Shown: one piece after another, positions 23,765 to 32,313 of the stretch
How positions within the stretch are numbered: position 1 is the stretch's first letter
How the letters are laid out: every line of letters starts with the position of its first letter
Source of the DNA: Actinoplanes oblitus
Lineage (GTDB): Bacteria > Actinomycetota > Actinomycetes > Mycobacteriales > Micromonosporaceae
Assembly: GCF_030252345.1 (NCBI RefSeq)
Contig: NZ_CP126980.1
Coordinates: 7,765,501-7,829,500, forward strand
Direction of reading: 5' to 3'
Length of the DNA stretch: 64,000 nt
Position numbers and translations under genes: made by a program
The notes under the pieces: model-generated
Databases searched by the model: none
Seen by the model: the letters and a program-made list of their open reading frames with translations, nothing else
What the model was told of the DNA's origin: nothing

Positions 23765-24850
23765 ATGCCGACCGTCACACGCCTGGCCCTCATCACCGTC
23801 GGGGCCGCCCTGCTGACCGCCTGCTCGGCCGAGGAACCACCCACGGTGGCGCCGGTGCCCTCGGTGTCGGCCACCGCCCCGGTGGAGAAAGCGGCCACCG
23901 GACCCGACCTGACGGCCACCCCGGAGACCGTCGCGACCGGGATCCAGGTGCCGTGGGGACTGGCGTTCCTCGGCGACGGGAGCGCGCTGGTCGCCGAGCG
24001 GCAGACTGGCGTCATCTACCAGGTGAGACCCGGCACGGCGAAGAAGAAGGTGTACACCGTCGCCGGGGTGCAGGCCGGCGGCGAGGGTGGCCTGCTCGGC
24101 CTGGCGGTCCGGGGCGACTGGGTCTACGCGTACTTCACCAGCGCCGACGACAACCGGATCGTCCGCTTCAAGCGGTCCGGCGGCACCCCCGAGGTGATCT
24201 TCAAGGGGCTGGATCGGGGATCGCGGCACAACGGCGGGCGGCTCGCGTTCGGCCCGGACGGGATGCTCTACGTCGGCACCGGCGACGCCGGCGACGAGCC
24301 GCAGTCGCAGGACCGGGAGGACCCGAACGGCAAGATCTTGCGGCTCACGCCGGAGGGCGAGGCGGCGCCGGGCAACCCGTTCCCCGGCTCGCCGGTGTGG
24401 AGCCTGGGCCACCGCAACGTGCAGGGCCTGGCCTGGGACGCGCAGGGCCGGATGTACGGCATCGAGTTCGGCCAGGACACCTGGGACGAGGTGAACCTCA
24501 TCCAGCCGGGCAAGAACTACGGCTGGCCGGAGGTGGAGGGAAAGGCCGGCGACGCGCGGTTCACCGACCCGATCGTGCAGTGGCGCACCGACGACGCGTC
24601 GCCGAGCGGCGCGGCGGTCGCCGGCAGCACGCTGTACGTGGCCGCCCTCAAGGGTGAGCGGCTGTGGACCGTCCCGCTGACCGGCGGGACCGCGCGGGCC
24701 GAACTGTCCGGCAGGTACGGGAGGCTTCGCACGGTCGCCGTGGCCGCCGATGGTTCGCTGTGGTTGACCACCTCGAACACCGACGGCCGCGGCGACGTGC
24801 GCGACGGCGACGACCGGATCCTCCGGTTCCCGCCGTCAGTTGGGCGGTAA
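23765..24850 (+). CDS. Lipoprotein PQQ-type glucose/sorbosone dehydrogenase
   Basis: A 361-residue lipoprotein: signal with lipobox LLTACS. The domain is the GSDH beta-propeller (PF07995-like), with GIQVPWGLAFLGDGSALVAERQTG at its start, GLLGLAV, RHNGGRLAFGPDGMLYVGTGDAG, the block NGKILRLTPEG, and the end block GKNYGWPEVEG. Family members oxidise aldoses or sorbosone with PQQ, though many actinobacterial copies lack proven activity, and no PQQ synthesis genes are in this window. The ATG at 23765 follows GGGTGGGA. Its last 15 bp overlap the 3' end of a reverse-strand small gene. Confidence 0.87.
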   Translation: MPTVTRLALITVGAALLTACSAEEPPTVAPVPSVSATAPVEKAATGPDLTATPETVATGIQVPWGLAFLGDGSALVAERQTGVIYQVRPGTAKKKVYTVAGVQAGGEGGLLGLAVRGDWVYAYFTSADDNRIVRFKRSGGTPEVIFKGLDRGSRHNGGRLAFGPDGMLYVGTGDAGDEPQSQDREDPNGKILRLTPEGEAAPGNPFPGSPVWSLGHRNVQGLAWDAQGRMYGIEFGQDTWDEVNLIQPGKNYGWPEVEGKAGDARFTDPIVQWRTDDASPSGAAVAGSTLYVAALKGERLWTVPLTGGTARAELSGRYGRLRTVAVAADGSLWLTTSNTDGRGDVRDGDDRILRFPPSVGR

Positions 24851-25084
24851 CTGGGGCAGCGCCGAGATCGCCTTGGCGTAAATGGTGACCTGCTTGGCGC
24901 TGGGCACCACGCCGTAGACCCGGAGCTGGTCCTGGATGGCCTGTTTGACCTGGTCCTCGGACTGACCGCGGTGGGTCTGGGCGACCCGGTTGACGACGTA
25001 GTCGACGCGGAGCTGCACCTGCCAGCCAGCTCCGCGCTGGCCACCGGCGCTGCCGAGGCCGCTGATTGAGGTGAGGGGTTGCAT
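24836..25084 (-). CDS. Small uncharacterised protein
   Basis: An 82-residue product if the ATG at 25084 is used. A longer frame continues upstream and could start at an in-frame GTG around 25162, which would add 26 residues with a CPGC motif. The C-terminal half is convincing: WQVQLRVDYVVNRVAQTHRG and a helix VKQAIQDQLRVYGVVP. No family is recognised. It lies downstream of the small symporter partner gene on the same strand and overlaps the dehydrogenase gene tail-to-tail. Confidence 0.5.
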   Translation of the reverse strand: MQPLTSISGLGSAGGQRGAGWQVQLRVDYVVNRVAQTHRGQSEDQVKQAIQDQLRVYGVVPSAKQVTIYAKAISALPQLPPN

Positions 25085-25173
25085 GCCCCGGTAATCGGTC
25101 GCACCGGTAGCCGTCTTGAAGATTTGCGGACCCAGTGCAACACGATGGCAACCGGGGCACACCGGCTCGAAAC

Positions 25174-25428
25174 TCAGGCCCGCGGGGGCTCCGTGTCGTC
25201 GGTCTGCTCGGTGATCGGCTTCGGCGGGTTCAGCCGCAGCCAGAGCAGCATCAGGCCGCCCAGGACCAGCATCGCCAGGCCCATCCACAGGTTGATCCGG
25301 ACGCCCTGCGCCTTGTCCACATCCGCCGGGCTGTCGAAGATCCCGATCAGCGTGACGATCACCCCGTAGACGACGAACAGGCCGCCGATGACCGCGCGTA
25401 CGTCGAAGAGCCGTGTCTTGTCAGGCAT
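25174..25428 (-). CDS. Small two-helix membrane protein, symporter partner
   Basis: An 84-residue protein with two transmembrane helices (about 11-31 and 48-68) and a hydrophilic C-terminal tail rich in Pro, Asp and Glu. It starts 7 bp after the stop of the Na+/solute symporter, with GGTGAGG overlapping that stop, so co-expression is certain to follow. Comparable small partners (YjcH/DUF485 or DUF4212 types) accompany many SSS transporters; this one is of similar size but I cannot assign it to either family. Confidence 0.75.
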   Translation of the reverse strand: MPDKTRLFDVRAVIGGLFVVYGVIVTLIGIFDSPADVDKAQGVRINLWMGLAMLVLGGLMLLWLRLNPPKPITEQTDDTEPPRA

Positions 25429-25435
25429 GTCAACC

Positions 25436-27088
25436 TCACCAGAAGGGGATGTAGAGCAGGGCGGCCAGGATCAGCGCTACGGTGCCGAGCACCACCGGGT
25501 TGCGCCACCAGACCTTCTCGCCGGTGATCACCACGTCGGCGCCGGTGCTCGGCCCGGCCAGGCCGTAGACCAGGCCGCGCAGCTCGTTCTCCGGCTTGCG
25601 CGGGGTGAACGGGGTGACGATCCCGGCCACCACGACGGCCACCACGAACGCGGCGCCGGCGCCCCAGAAGCTCTCCTCCAGGTCGGAGTTGAACTTCAGG
25701 ATGTCGTTCAGGTGCAGCACGTAGAGGGTGAGCGAGGCGAGGAAGCCGAGCAGCAGCGACCAGAAGCCGGCCCAGGGTGACATCCGCTTCCAGAACATGC
25801 CGACGATGAAGGTGGCGAACAGCGGCGCGTTGAACAGCGAGAACAGCGCCTGGATGTAGTTCATGATGTTGTTGAAGTCGGCGGCGATGAACGCGGTGCC
25901 GATCCCGATCACCACGCCGACGACGGTGGCGATCCGGCCGACCCGCAGGTAGTAGCCGTCCGGCCGGTCCTTGCGGACGTAGGACTGCCAGATGTCGTAG
26001 GTGAAGACGGTGTTGAAGCCGCTCACGTTGGCCGCCATGCCGGCCATGAACGAGGCGACCAGACCGGTCACCGCCACGCCGAGCACGCCGTTGGGCAGCA
26101 ATTCCTGCATCAGCTGCGGAATCGCGTAGTCGTACTTCAGCGTCCCGGAGCCGCCCAGCCCCTGCACGGTGACCAGGGCGATCAGGCCGGGGATCACGGT
26201 GACCGCCGGGATGAGCAGCTTCGGGAACGCGCCGATGATCGGGGTGCGCCGGGCCGCGTTCATGTCCTTGGCGCTCAGCGCCCGCTGCACCTCGGCGAAG
26301 TTCGTGGTCCAGTACCCGAACGACAGCACGAAGCCGAGACCGAAGATGATGCCGATCCAGTTCGCGCCCAGCGGGTTGTCGGTGGTCGCGGTGTTCGAGA
26401 ACGTGTGCAGCGCGGCGTCGCCCAGGTTGCTGGCCTGCACCTTGTCGACGAGCCCCTGCCAGCCACCGACCTTGACCAGGCCGAGGATGGTGATCGGGAT
26501 CAGGCCGGCCAGGATGACGAAGAACTGCAGCACCTCGTTGTAGATCGCCGAGGAGAGTCCGCCGAGCGTGATGTAGACCAGCACGACGGCGGCGCCGATC
26601 ACGATGGAGAGCCAGAGCGGCCAGCCGAGCAGCACCTGCAGGATCAGCGCCAGGGCGTAGAGGTTGACACCGGCGATCAGCACCTGGGCCACCGCGAAAC
26701 TGACCGCGTTGAACAGGTGGGTGGGCCGGTTGAACCGCAGCCGGAGGAACTCCGGGACGCTGCGCACCTTGGAGCCGTAGTAGAAGGGCATCATCACGAT
26801 GCCGAGGAAGACCATCGCCGGGACCGCGCCGACCCAGTAGTAGTGCAGGGTCATCATGCCGTACTGGGCGCCGTTGGCGGCCATCCCGATGATCTCCAGC
26901 GCGCCGAGGTTCGCCGACACGAAGGCCAGGCCGGTCACCCAGGCCGGCATCGACCTGCCGGAGAGGAAGAAGTCGGAGCTGTTGCGGATCGCCCGGCGGG
27001 CCGCGAAGCCGACTCCCAGAACAGTGATGAAATAGATCGCAAGGATCAGATAGTCGACGAAGTTCACGTCGAGCCGGAGACCACTCAC
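25436..27088 (-). CDS. Sodium:solute symporter (SSS family)
   Basis: A 550-residue membrane protein with about thirteen helices. It begins with the SSS hallmark LILAIYFITVLGVGFAARR and NSSDFFLSGRSMPAWVTGLAF, then YIPEFLRLRF-like KVRSVPEFLRLRF, ALSAKDMNAARRT and the core SxNxGxxEx segment FVSANLGALEIIG in helix 2. Such transporters bring in sugars, amino acids, vitamins or carboxylates with Na+; sub-type cannot be decided. GTG start with GGGAGGTGGG upstream. It leads a unit with the small two-helix protein. Confidence 0.9.
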   Translation of the reverse strand: MSGLRLDVNFVDYLILAIYFITVLGVGFAARRAIRNSSDFFLSGRSMPAWVTGLAFVSANLGALEIIGMAANGAQYGMMTLHYYWVGAVPAMVFLGIVMMPFYYGSKVRSVPEFLRLRFNRPTHLFNAVSFAVAQVLIAGVNLYALALILQVLLGWPLWLSIVIGAAVVLVYITLGGLSSAIYNEVLQFFVILAGLIPITILGLVKVGGWQGLVDKVQASNLGDAALHTFSNTATTDNPLGANWIGIIFGLGFVLSFGYWTTNFAEVQRALSAKDMNAARRTPIIGAFPKLLIPAVTVIPGLIALVTVQGLGGSGTLKYDYAIPQLMQELLPNGVLGVAVTGLVASFMAGMAANVSGFNTVFTYDIWQSYVRKDRPDGYYLRVGRIATVVGVVIGIGTAFIAADFNNIMNYIQALFSLFNAPLFATFIVGMFWKRMSPWAGFWSLLLGFLASLTLYVLHLNDILKFNSDLEESFWGAGAAFVVAVVVAGIVTPFTPRKPENELRGLVYGLAGPSTGADVVITGEKVWWRNPVVLGTVALILAALLYIPFW

Positions 27089-27135
27089 GGGCCCACCTCC
27101 CAGTTCGGCCCGGGACTACCCGAATCGAAGATCTT

Positions 27136-27783
27136 TCACACCCGCGTCGTGAGCAGCGTCTCCAGACCGTCGAGAATGCGCTCCAGGCCGAACCGGAACG
27201 CCTGGTCCTGTCCACCGTGGGCGGCCATGTCGGCGAGCGCCGCGGCGACCGCCGGGAAGCGGGCGGCGTGCTCGGTGAGCGCGGTGATCATGCCGGACTC
27301 GTCGGGCTGCACGGCGAGAGCACGGACGTGGCCGGCCAGCACCGCCACGGTGTCCATCCGCTCCGCGCCGGTCAGGCCGTCCGGGAGCCGGGCCAGCGCG
27401 GCCTCCATCCAGCTCAGCTCGTTCGGCCCGATCGGCCGCTTGCCGCTGGACGCCTCCAGCGCCCAGCCGTGACCGGCAAAAACCGATAGGAGCGCCTGTG
27501 ACCAGGCGGTCATCGCGGCCCGCCAGTCGCCCGGCGGCAGCTCAGGGGCGGCCCCCATCCCCCGCTCCAGCATCACCGACACGAGCTCGGTCTTGCCCGG
27601 CACGTATCGGTACAGAGCCATTTTCGTGTATCCGAGCTCGGCGGCCACCCGCTGCATCGAGACCGCGGCCAGTCCCTCGGCGTCAGCGACCGCGATCGCG
27701 GCATCGGCGATCTCGGCCAAGGTGAGCGCGGCCTTCGGGCCCCGCTTGCCCCCGGACCGCTCCTGCCACAGGAAGTCGGCCAT
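27136..27783 (-). CDS. TetR/AcrR family transcriptional regulator
   Basis: A 215-residue regulator. The N-terminal helix-turn-helix reads LTLAEIADAAIAVADAEGLAAVSMQRVAAELGYTKMALYRYVPGK (about 20-65, quoted here by parts: LTLAEIADAAI, VSMQRVAAELG, TKMALYRYV). The rest is the alpha-helical ligand domain. It is divergent from the flavin monooxygenase gene with an 84-bp gap, the standard layout for a repressor of that enzyme. ATG 27783 is preceded by GGAGGGC; a GTG immediately upstream is an alternative. Confidence 0.9.
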   Translation of the reverse strand: MADFLWQERSGGKRGPKAALTLAEIADAAIAVADAEGLAAVSMQRVAAELGYTKMALYRYVPGKTELVSVMLERGMGAAPELPPGDWRAAMTAWSQALLSVFAGHGWALEASSGKRPIGPNELSWMEAALARLPDGLTGAERMDTVAVLAGHVRALAVQPDESGMITALTEHAARFPAVAAALADMAAHGGQDQAFRFGLERILDGLETLLTTRV

Positions 27784-27808
27784 CACCCTTGCCCTCCTCG
27801 GTAACTGC

Positions 27809-27821
27809 GTCTACCGTACAC
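27809..27821. promoter_or_regulatory. Candidate TetR operator
   Basis: GTCTACCGTACAC is a near-perfect palindrome (five of six arm pairs, central C) in the gap between the tetR and monooxygenase genes. It lies 25 bp upstream of the tetR start. Confidence 0.4.
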
Positions 27822-27867
27822 AGAAATAATCGAGTCCGATGGACACAGTTTTCACCAGGGGGAAGAC

Positions 27868-29031
27868 ATGGACGTCCTGATCTCCGGCGCGAGCATCGCG
27901 GGCCCCGCCCTCGCCTACTGGCTGGCCCGGCACGGCTACCGCCCGACGATCGTGGAGATCGCCCCGCGGCTGCGCACCGGCGGCCAGGCCGTCGACTTCC
28001 GCGGCGAGCTGCACCTGGGCGTGCTCGACAAGATGGGCGTGCTGCCCGCGCTGCGCGAGGTGCAGACCCACGGCAAGGCGATGCGGTTCGTCGACGAGCA
28101 CGGCGAGCGGCAGATGGAGTGGCCGGCCGAGATGGCCGGCGGCGACCTCGAGGTGTTCCGCGGCGACCTGGCCCGGATCCTGTGCGCCGCGAGCGACAGC
28201 ACCGACTATCTCTTCGGCGACCGGATCGCCGCCCTGGACGAGACCCCGGACGGCGTCGACGTCACCTTCGCCTCCGGCCGGCAGCGGACGTTCGACCTGG
28301 TCATCGGCGCCGACGGCGTGCACTCCGGGGTGCGCCGGCTGGCGTTCGGCCCGGACGATCAGTTCGTCAAGCACCTCGGCTACTACGTGGCGACCTGGCC
28401 GATCCCGAACGAGTGGGATCTGACGCCCGACCACCTGTGGCACAACACACCGGGCCGGATGATCGGGATCAGCGGCAACCACCGCGATCCGGCCGCGGCC
28501 GACGTCCTGGCGATGTTCGCCGCGCCGAAACTGGCCTACGACCGCCACGACCCCGAGGCGCGCAAGGCGATCCTGCGCTCCCGGTTCGCCGGGATGGGGT
28601 GGCTCGCACCGCGGTTGCTGGCCGAGCTGGACAAGGTGGAGGACGTCTACTTCGACCAGGTCTGCCGGGTCGACGCCCCGCACTGGGCCCGTGGCCGGAT
28701 CGCCCTGGTCGGCGACGCGGCCTGCGGCGCCACCATCGGCGGTCAGGGCACCGGCACCGCGGTCGTCTGCGCCTACGTCCTGGCCGGTGAGCTCGCCGCG
28801 GCCGGCGGCGACCACCGCGTCGCCTTCCCCCGCTACGTGCGGCGGATCGCCAAGTTCGCCCGCGGCACCCAGAAGGGCGGCGAGACCACCGGCCGCTTCA
28901 TGGCCCCGAAAACCGACCGAGGCATCCGCCTGCGCAACTACCTGAACAACCAAAAATGGTTCCTGGACTTCACCTTCAAGGTCGCCGGCGGCCGCAGCAC
29001 CAACCTCCAGCTCCCCGACTACGCCGTCTGA
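27868..29031 (+). CDS. FAD-dependent monooxygenase (TetX/PHBH class A)
   Basis: A 387-residue flavoprotein hydroxylase. It starts with the dinucleotide-binding loop ISGASIAGPALAYWLARHG, has RLRTGGQAVDFRG after the first strand, the DG motif FDLVIGADGVHSGVRR (about 142-157), and the GD motif IALVGDAACGATIGGQGTG (about 280-298). It hydroxylates or inactivates aromatic or polyketide compounds with NADPH and O2. Regulated probably by the divergent TetR protein, a layout common for antibiotic or xenobiotic modification. RBS GGGGGAAG upstream of the ATG. It ends in a duplicated terminator region. Confidence 0.9.
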   Translation: MDVLISGASIAGPALAYWLARHGYRPTIVEIAPRLRTGGQAVDFRGELHLGVLDKMGVLPALREVQTHGKAMRFVDEHGERQMEWPAEMAGGDLEVFRGDLARILCAASDSTDYLFGDRIAALDETPDGVDVTFASGRQRTFDLVIGADGVHSGVRRLAFGPDDQFVKHLGYYVATWPIPNEWDLTPDHLWHNTPGRMIGISGNHRDPAAADVLAMFAAPKLAYDRHDPEARKAILRSRFAGMGWLAPRLLAELDKVEDVYFDQVCRVDAPHWARGRIALVGDAACGATIGGQGTGTAVVCAYVLAGELAAAGGDHRVAFPRYVRRIAKFARGTQKGGETTGRFMAPKTDRGIRLRNYLNNQKWFLDFTFKVAGGRSTNLQLPDYAV

Positions 29032-29080
29032 GACCCGCTTTCCGGTACGCCACGAAGCCAGCCCCGCCCCGGCTGGTCCC

Positions 29081-29187
29081 CACGACCCTCTCCGCGCCCG
29101 CGACACCACCGTGACAGCCAGCCAACCCCACGCGGCTGGTCCCCACGACCCTCTCCACGCCCGGCAGACCACCGTGGGGACCAGCCG
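29081..29187. terminator. Duplicated bidirectional terminator
   Basis: CGGCTGGTCCCCACG (29133-29147) and CGTGGGGACCAGCCG (29173-29187) form a perfect 15-bp stem with a 25-nt loop between convergent genes. An imperfect older copy of the same stretch lies just before it (GGCTGGTCCCCACG near 29083; CGTGACAGCCAGCC near 29110). The region is a direct duplication of about 52 bp. Confidence 0.7.
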
Positions 29188-29193
29188 GACGGG

Positions 29194-29850
29194 TCAGCGG
29201 AGGGCGGCGACCGCCTCCGGGGTGACTTCGGTGATCGTCTTGACCACCAGGGCCGCGTGGGCCAGGGCGTCCGGCGCCGCCGGATACACCCCGTGCGGAA
29301 CGGCGATCACCGCGAGCCCGGCCGCACCCGCGGACCGCAGGCCGTTGCTGGAGTCCTCGACAGCCGCGCACACCTCCGGCGTCAGGCCGAGTTTGGCCAC
29401 CGCGGTCAGGTAGACGTCCGGCGCCGGCTTGCCGCGGGCCACCTCCTCGGTCGACAGCGTCACCTCGAACTCGCCGGTCAGCCCGGCCGTCGCCAGCACC
29501 TGGTCGATCAGGATCCGGGCGGACGAGCTGGCCAGCGCGAGGCGATACCGCTCACCGAGCGCCCGGACCGTCTCGGCAGCGCCCGGGATCAGCGGCAGCG
29601 ACTCCCGGTAGCGCGCGGCCATCCGGCCCAGCACGTCGGCGGCGACCCGCTCGGCCGGCACCGGGACGCCGACCTCGTCGGCCAGGTGGGTGGACCACTC
29701 GACGGTGCTCATCCCCATCATCCGGTCCTGGCTGTCCGGCAGGAACGCGCGACCGTGCTCGGCCACGTACGCCCGGCGGACCTCCTCCCACACCTCCTCG
29801 GTGTCGATGATGACGCCGTCCAGGTCGAACACGACCGCCTCGATGCTCAC
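29194..29850 (-). CDS. HAD superfamily hydrolase (beta-phosphoglucomutase-like)
   Basis: A 218-residue HAD phosphatase: motif I VVFDLDGVIIDTE (DxDG, residues 6-18), a four-helix cap, motif II ALASSSARI, lysine in EEVARGKPAPDVYL and motif III AAVEDSSNGLRSAGAAG. This pattern is that of the PGM/GS-1 subgroup (beta-phosphoglucomutase, small phosphatases). The GTG at 29850 overlaps the stop of the upstream LLM gene (GTGA) and has GGAGGC upstream; an upstream in-frame ATG adds an unlikely extension. Substrate unknown. Confidence 0.88.
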   Translation of the reverse strand: MSIEAVVFDLDGVIIDTEEVWEEVRRAYVAEHGRAFLPDSQDRMMGMSTVEWSTHLADEVGVPVPAERVAADVLGRMAARYRESLPLIPGAAETVRALGERYRLALASSSARILIDQVLATAGLTGEFEVTLSTEEVARGKPAPDVYLTAVAKLGLTPEVCAAVEDSSNGLRSAGAAGLAVIAVPHGVYPAAPDALAHAALVVKTITEVTPEAVAALR

Positions 29851-30719
29851 AGTGCCTCCGCCGCCGGAACGATCTCGTCCCGGAAGATCTCGAACCGCTT
29901 GGTGTCCCACGGGTTGCGCACCGAGCCGTGGGTGACCGAGACGCCGAGCCCGGCCAGGTGCCGCATCACGTCGATGATCTCCCCGACCCGCTCGCCCCGT
30001 TCCCCCGGGTCGATGGGGTAGAGCACCGTCTTCTCGATCTCGTCGTAGTCCCGGCCGACCGCGTCACAGTGCCGTTTCAGCACGTCGAGCTTGTGCGGCA
30101 GCTCCGGGCCGGCGAACAGGTTGCAGGCGTCCGCGTACTTCGCGACCAGCAGCAGCGTCTTCTTCTCCCCGCCACCGCCGACCAGGATCGGCGGGCGCGG
30201 CCGGGTCAGCGGCAACGGCGAGTTCAGCAGCCGGGTCAGCGTGTAGTGCGTACCCTCGAAGGCCGTCTCGTCGCCGTCGAACATCTGCCGGCAGATCCGG
30301 AGCACCTCCTCCAGCCGCTCGAACCGCTCCGCTGTCGGCGGGAACGGCAGGCCCAGCCCGGCCGACTCCGCCGCGTTCCACGCCGCGCCGAGCCCGAGGA
30401 TGGCTCGGCCGCCGGAGAGCACGTCGAGCGTCGTCACCGCCTTGGCCAGCAGGCCCGGCTCCCGATAGACCACGCCGGTGACCAGGGTGAGCAGCTTGGC
30501 CCGGCGGGTGTGCGCGGCCAGGAAGCCGAGCGTCGTGTACGCCTCGAGCATCGCCATCTCCGGCGGCCCGATCATCTCGATCTGCCAGAGGTGGTCCATC
30601 ACACTGATCCGCTCGAAACCGGCCTCGTCGGCGGCCGAGGCGATCTCCGCGAGCGTCGTGCCGAGCCGGGGTGATCCCTCCGGCCAGCTGAAGTCCGAGA
30701 TGTGGAGCCCCAGGTTCAT
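29847..30719 (-). CDS. LLM-class F420-dependent oxidoreductase
   Basis: A 290-residue TIM-barrel flavin/F420 oxidoreductase. It starts MNLGLHISDFSWPEG and shows VMDHLWQIEMIG, LVTGVVYREPGLLAKAVTTLDVLSGGRAILGLGAAW, a typical LLM core (about 75-115), then PILVGGGGEKKTLLLVAKYADACN. The start at 30719 is chosen because the upstream frame is a basic non-coding shadow. It overlaps the HAD gene, forming a two-gene unit. A TAGTGT box lies just upstream, so the message may have little or no leader. The reaction is unknown. Confidence 0.85.
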   Translation of the reverse strand: MNLGLHISDFSWPEGSPRLGTTLAEIASAADEAGFERISVMDHLWQIEMIGPPEMAMLEAYTTLGFLAAHTRRAKLLTLVTGVVYREPGLLAKAVTTLDVLSGGRAILGLGAAWNAAESAGLGLPFPPTAERFERLEEVLRICRQMFDGDETAFEGTHYTLTRLLNSPLPLTRPRPPILVGGGGEKKTLLLVAKYADACNLFAGPELPHKLDVLKRHCDAVGRDYDEIEKTVLYPIDPGERGERVGEIIDVMRHLAGLGVSVTHGSVRNPWDTKRFEIFRDEIVPAAEAL

Positions 30720-30804
30720 CACGGGACAAAACACTACCTTCAAACCGTTTTTCGTACGGACGGTGACGACCGCTGAGATGATCACGATCCACCGGTCGGG
30801 CGAG

Positions 30805-30832
30805 TTGCCAGCCGGTTGCGGGCCGGTAGCGT
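30805..30832 (+). promoter_or_regulatory. Leaderless promoter of the glycosyltransferase gene
   Basis: TTGCCA (30805-30810), 16-bp spacer, TAGCGT (30827-30832), then exactly six bases to the ATG at 30839. Transcription would start at or next to the start codon; no ribosome binding site is visible. Confidence 0.6.
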
Positions 30833-30838
30833 CGGCGC

Positions 30839-32221
30839 ATGCCCGTGCCACCCCACCGTCCCTCATCACCCTCCGTGAGCGTCGTGATCCCGGCCGGAAC
30901 GGCGGCCCTGCCGCTCCTGCTCGCCGCCCTGCCCGCGGTCGCCGAGGTGATCGTGGTGGTCGGCCGGGACGATGACACCACCACCGCGGCGGCCGCGCCC
31001 CGCGCCGTCCGGGTGATCCGGCAGACCCGCACCGGCGTCGGCAACGCGCTGGCCTGCGGTGTCGCCGAGAGCTCTGGCGACGTCGTGGTGACCCTGGCCG
31101 GCGACGGCTCCTGCGACCCCACCGAGCTGCCCCGCTACCTGGCGGCGCTGCACGACGGCGCGGACATGGCGCAGGGTTCCCGATCCCGCGGCGACGGGCG
31201 GGACCTGTCCGGCGGGCGCTTCTCCCGGATCGGGGCACGTCTGCTGCTCTGGCTGATGGCGGTGCTGTTCGGCTGCCGGCGCACCGACCCGGGCTTCGGG
31301 TTCCGGGCGTTCTGGCGGGACGTGGCCGGCTCGGCCGGGCTGCCCCGGGTGGCCGGGACCGACCCGGTGCGCGGGGACGGCCCGGAGATCGAGCCGCTGC
31401 TGACCGTGCGCGCCGCGGCGAACGGGCTCTTCGTGACCGAGGTGCCGGCGGTGGCGTACCCGCGGACCGCGCCGGCGACCCGGCCGCGCCCGCTGCCGGC
31501 CGCCCGGGCCCTGCTCGGCGAGTACCTCGACCGGCGCCGCGCGGCGCGCACCGCCGAGCCGGGCAGCATCGTGGTGCTGACCGGGCGGGAGGCCGCGGTG
31601 GCGCCGGGCGTCCTGGGCCGCACCGGCACCGACGCCGGGCTGTTCGATCCGGCCGGCCGGAACGGGCGGGGCTATCACCGGGCTACCGGCGGGGACCGGC
31701 TGCCGGTCGGGGACGACCGCGCGGCGCGCTGGCCGGCGACGAACGGGTCGCCGGACCGGGGCGGGCGGTTCCCGGAGGGCGGCACGGAGCGGCGGCGGGG
31801 TCCCCGCGCGATGGGCGGGACGCCGGACACCGGCCGGGCCGGCGGCTTCGGCGCGGCGGGCGTCGGTGGGCTCGGCGCGGCGGGCGGTGGCGGCTGGACC
31901 GGGCAGCCGCTGGACGGGAGCGCCGCGACCGGGCGGCCGCTGGACGGAAACACCGCGACCGGGCGGCCGCCCGGGGCGAGCACGCCGGCCGGGCGAGCCC
32001 TCGGCGGAAGCGCTTCGGCCGGGCGATCGCTCGGGGACGGCACGACGATGCGGCGACGGTGGCGGGACAACGCGGGCGTCGAGGCGGGCCGTGAGGTGGG
32101 CACCGGGCGGCGGCGGATGCAGGGCCGGCCCAACCTCCGGGTGATCAATGGCGAGGGCGGCGGGGGCGGTGGGCGTACCGGGAAACTGCGGGCCGTGCCG
32201 CGGCCGGACCAGGACCGATGA
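30839..32221 (+). CDS. GT2 family glycosyltransferase with long low-complexity insert
   Basis: A 460-residue protein. Residues 10-240 form a dolichol-phosphate-mannose-synthase-like GT-A domain: VSVVIPAG, ASSGDVVVTLAGDGSCDP (acidic metal motif), DMAQGSRSRGDGR and GFGFRAFWRDVAG. From about 255 to 425 the chain is Gly/Arg/Ala-rich with 11-residue repeats around ATGRPLDG. The end, QGRPNLRVINGEG to TGKLRAV, resembles the normal C-terminal tail of these enzymes, so the repeats look inserted before it. It transfers a sugar from a nucleotide sugar to an acceptor, perhaps a polyprenyl phosphate. Leaderless start at 30839. Confidence 0.8.
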   Translation: MPVPPHRPSSPSVSVVIPAGTAALPLLLAALPAVAEVIVVVGRDDDTTTAAAAPRAVRVIRQTRTGVGNALACGVAESSGDVVVTLAGDGSCDPTELPRYLAALHDGADMAQGSRSRGDGRDLSGGRFSRIGARLLLWLMAVLFGCRRTDPGFGFRAFWRDVAGSAGLPRVAGTDPVRGDGPEIEPLLTVRAAANGLFVTEVPAVAYPRTAPATRPRPLPAARALLGEYLDRRRAARTAEPGSIVVLTGREAAVAPGVLGRTGTDAGLFDPAGRNGRGYHRATGGDRLPVGDDRAARWPATNGSPDRGGRFPEGGTERRRGPRAMGGTPDTGRAGGFGAAGVGGLGAAGGGGWTGQPLDGSAATGRPLDGNTATGRPPGASTPAGRALGGSASAGRSLGDGTTMRRRWRDNAGVEAGREVGTGRRRMQGRPNLRVINGEGGGGGGRTGKLRAVPRPDQDR

Positions 32222-32237
32222 GCGGGTCGTGAGACGG

Positions 32238-32273
32238 CGAAGCGCCGCCCGGCCGAGCCTGGGCGACGCTTCG
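32238..32273 (+). terminator. Hairpin terminator after the glycosyltransferase gene
   Basis: CGAAGCG (32238-32244) pairs with CGCTTCG (32267-32273), continued by CGCCC with GGGCG. It lies 16 bp past the stop, between convergent genes. Confidence 0.65.
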
Positions 32274-32313
32274 CGGAAAGTCGCTGGGTTTTCCGGGCCC
32301 CCGGATGCGGAGC

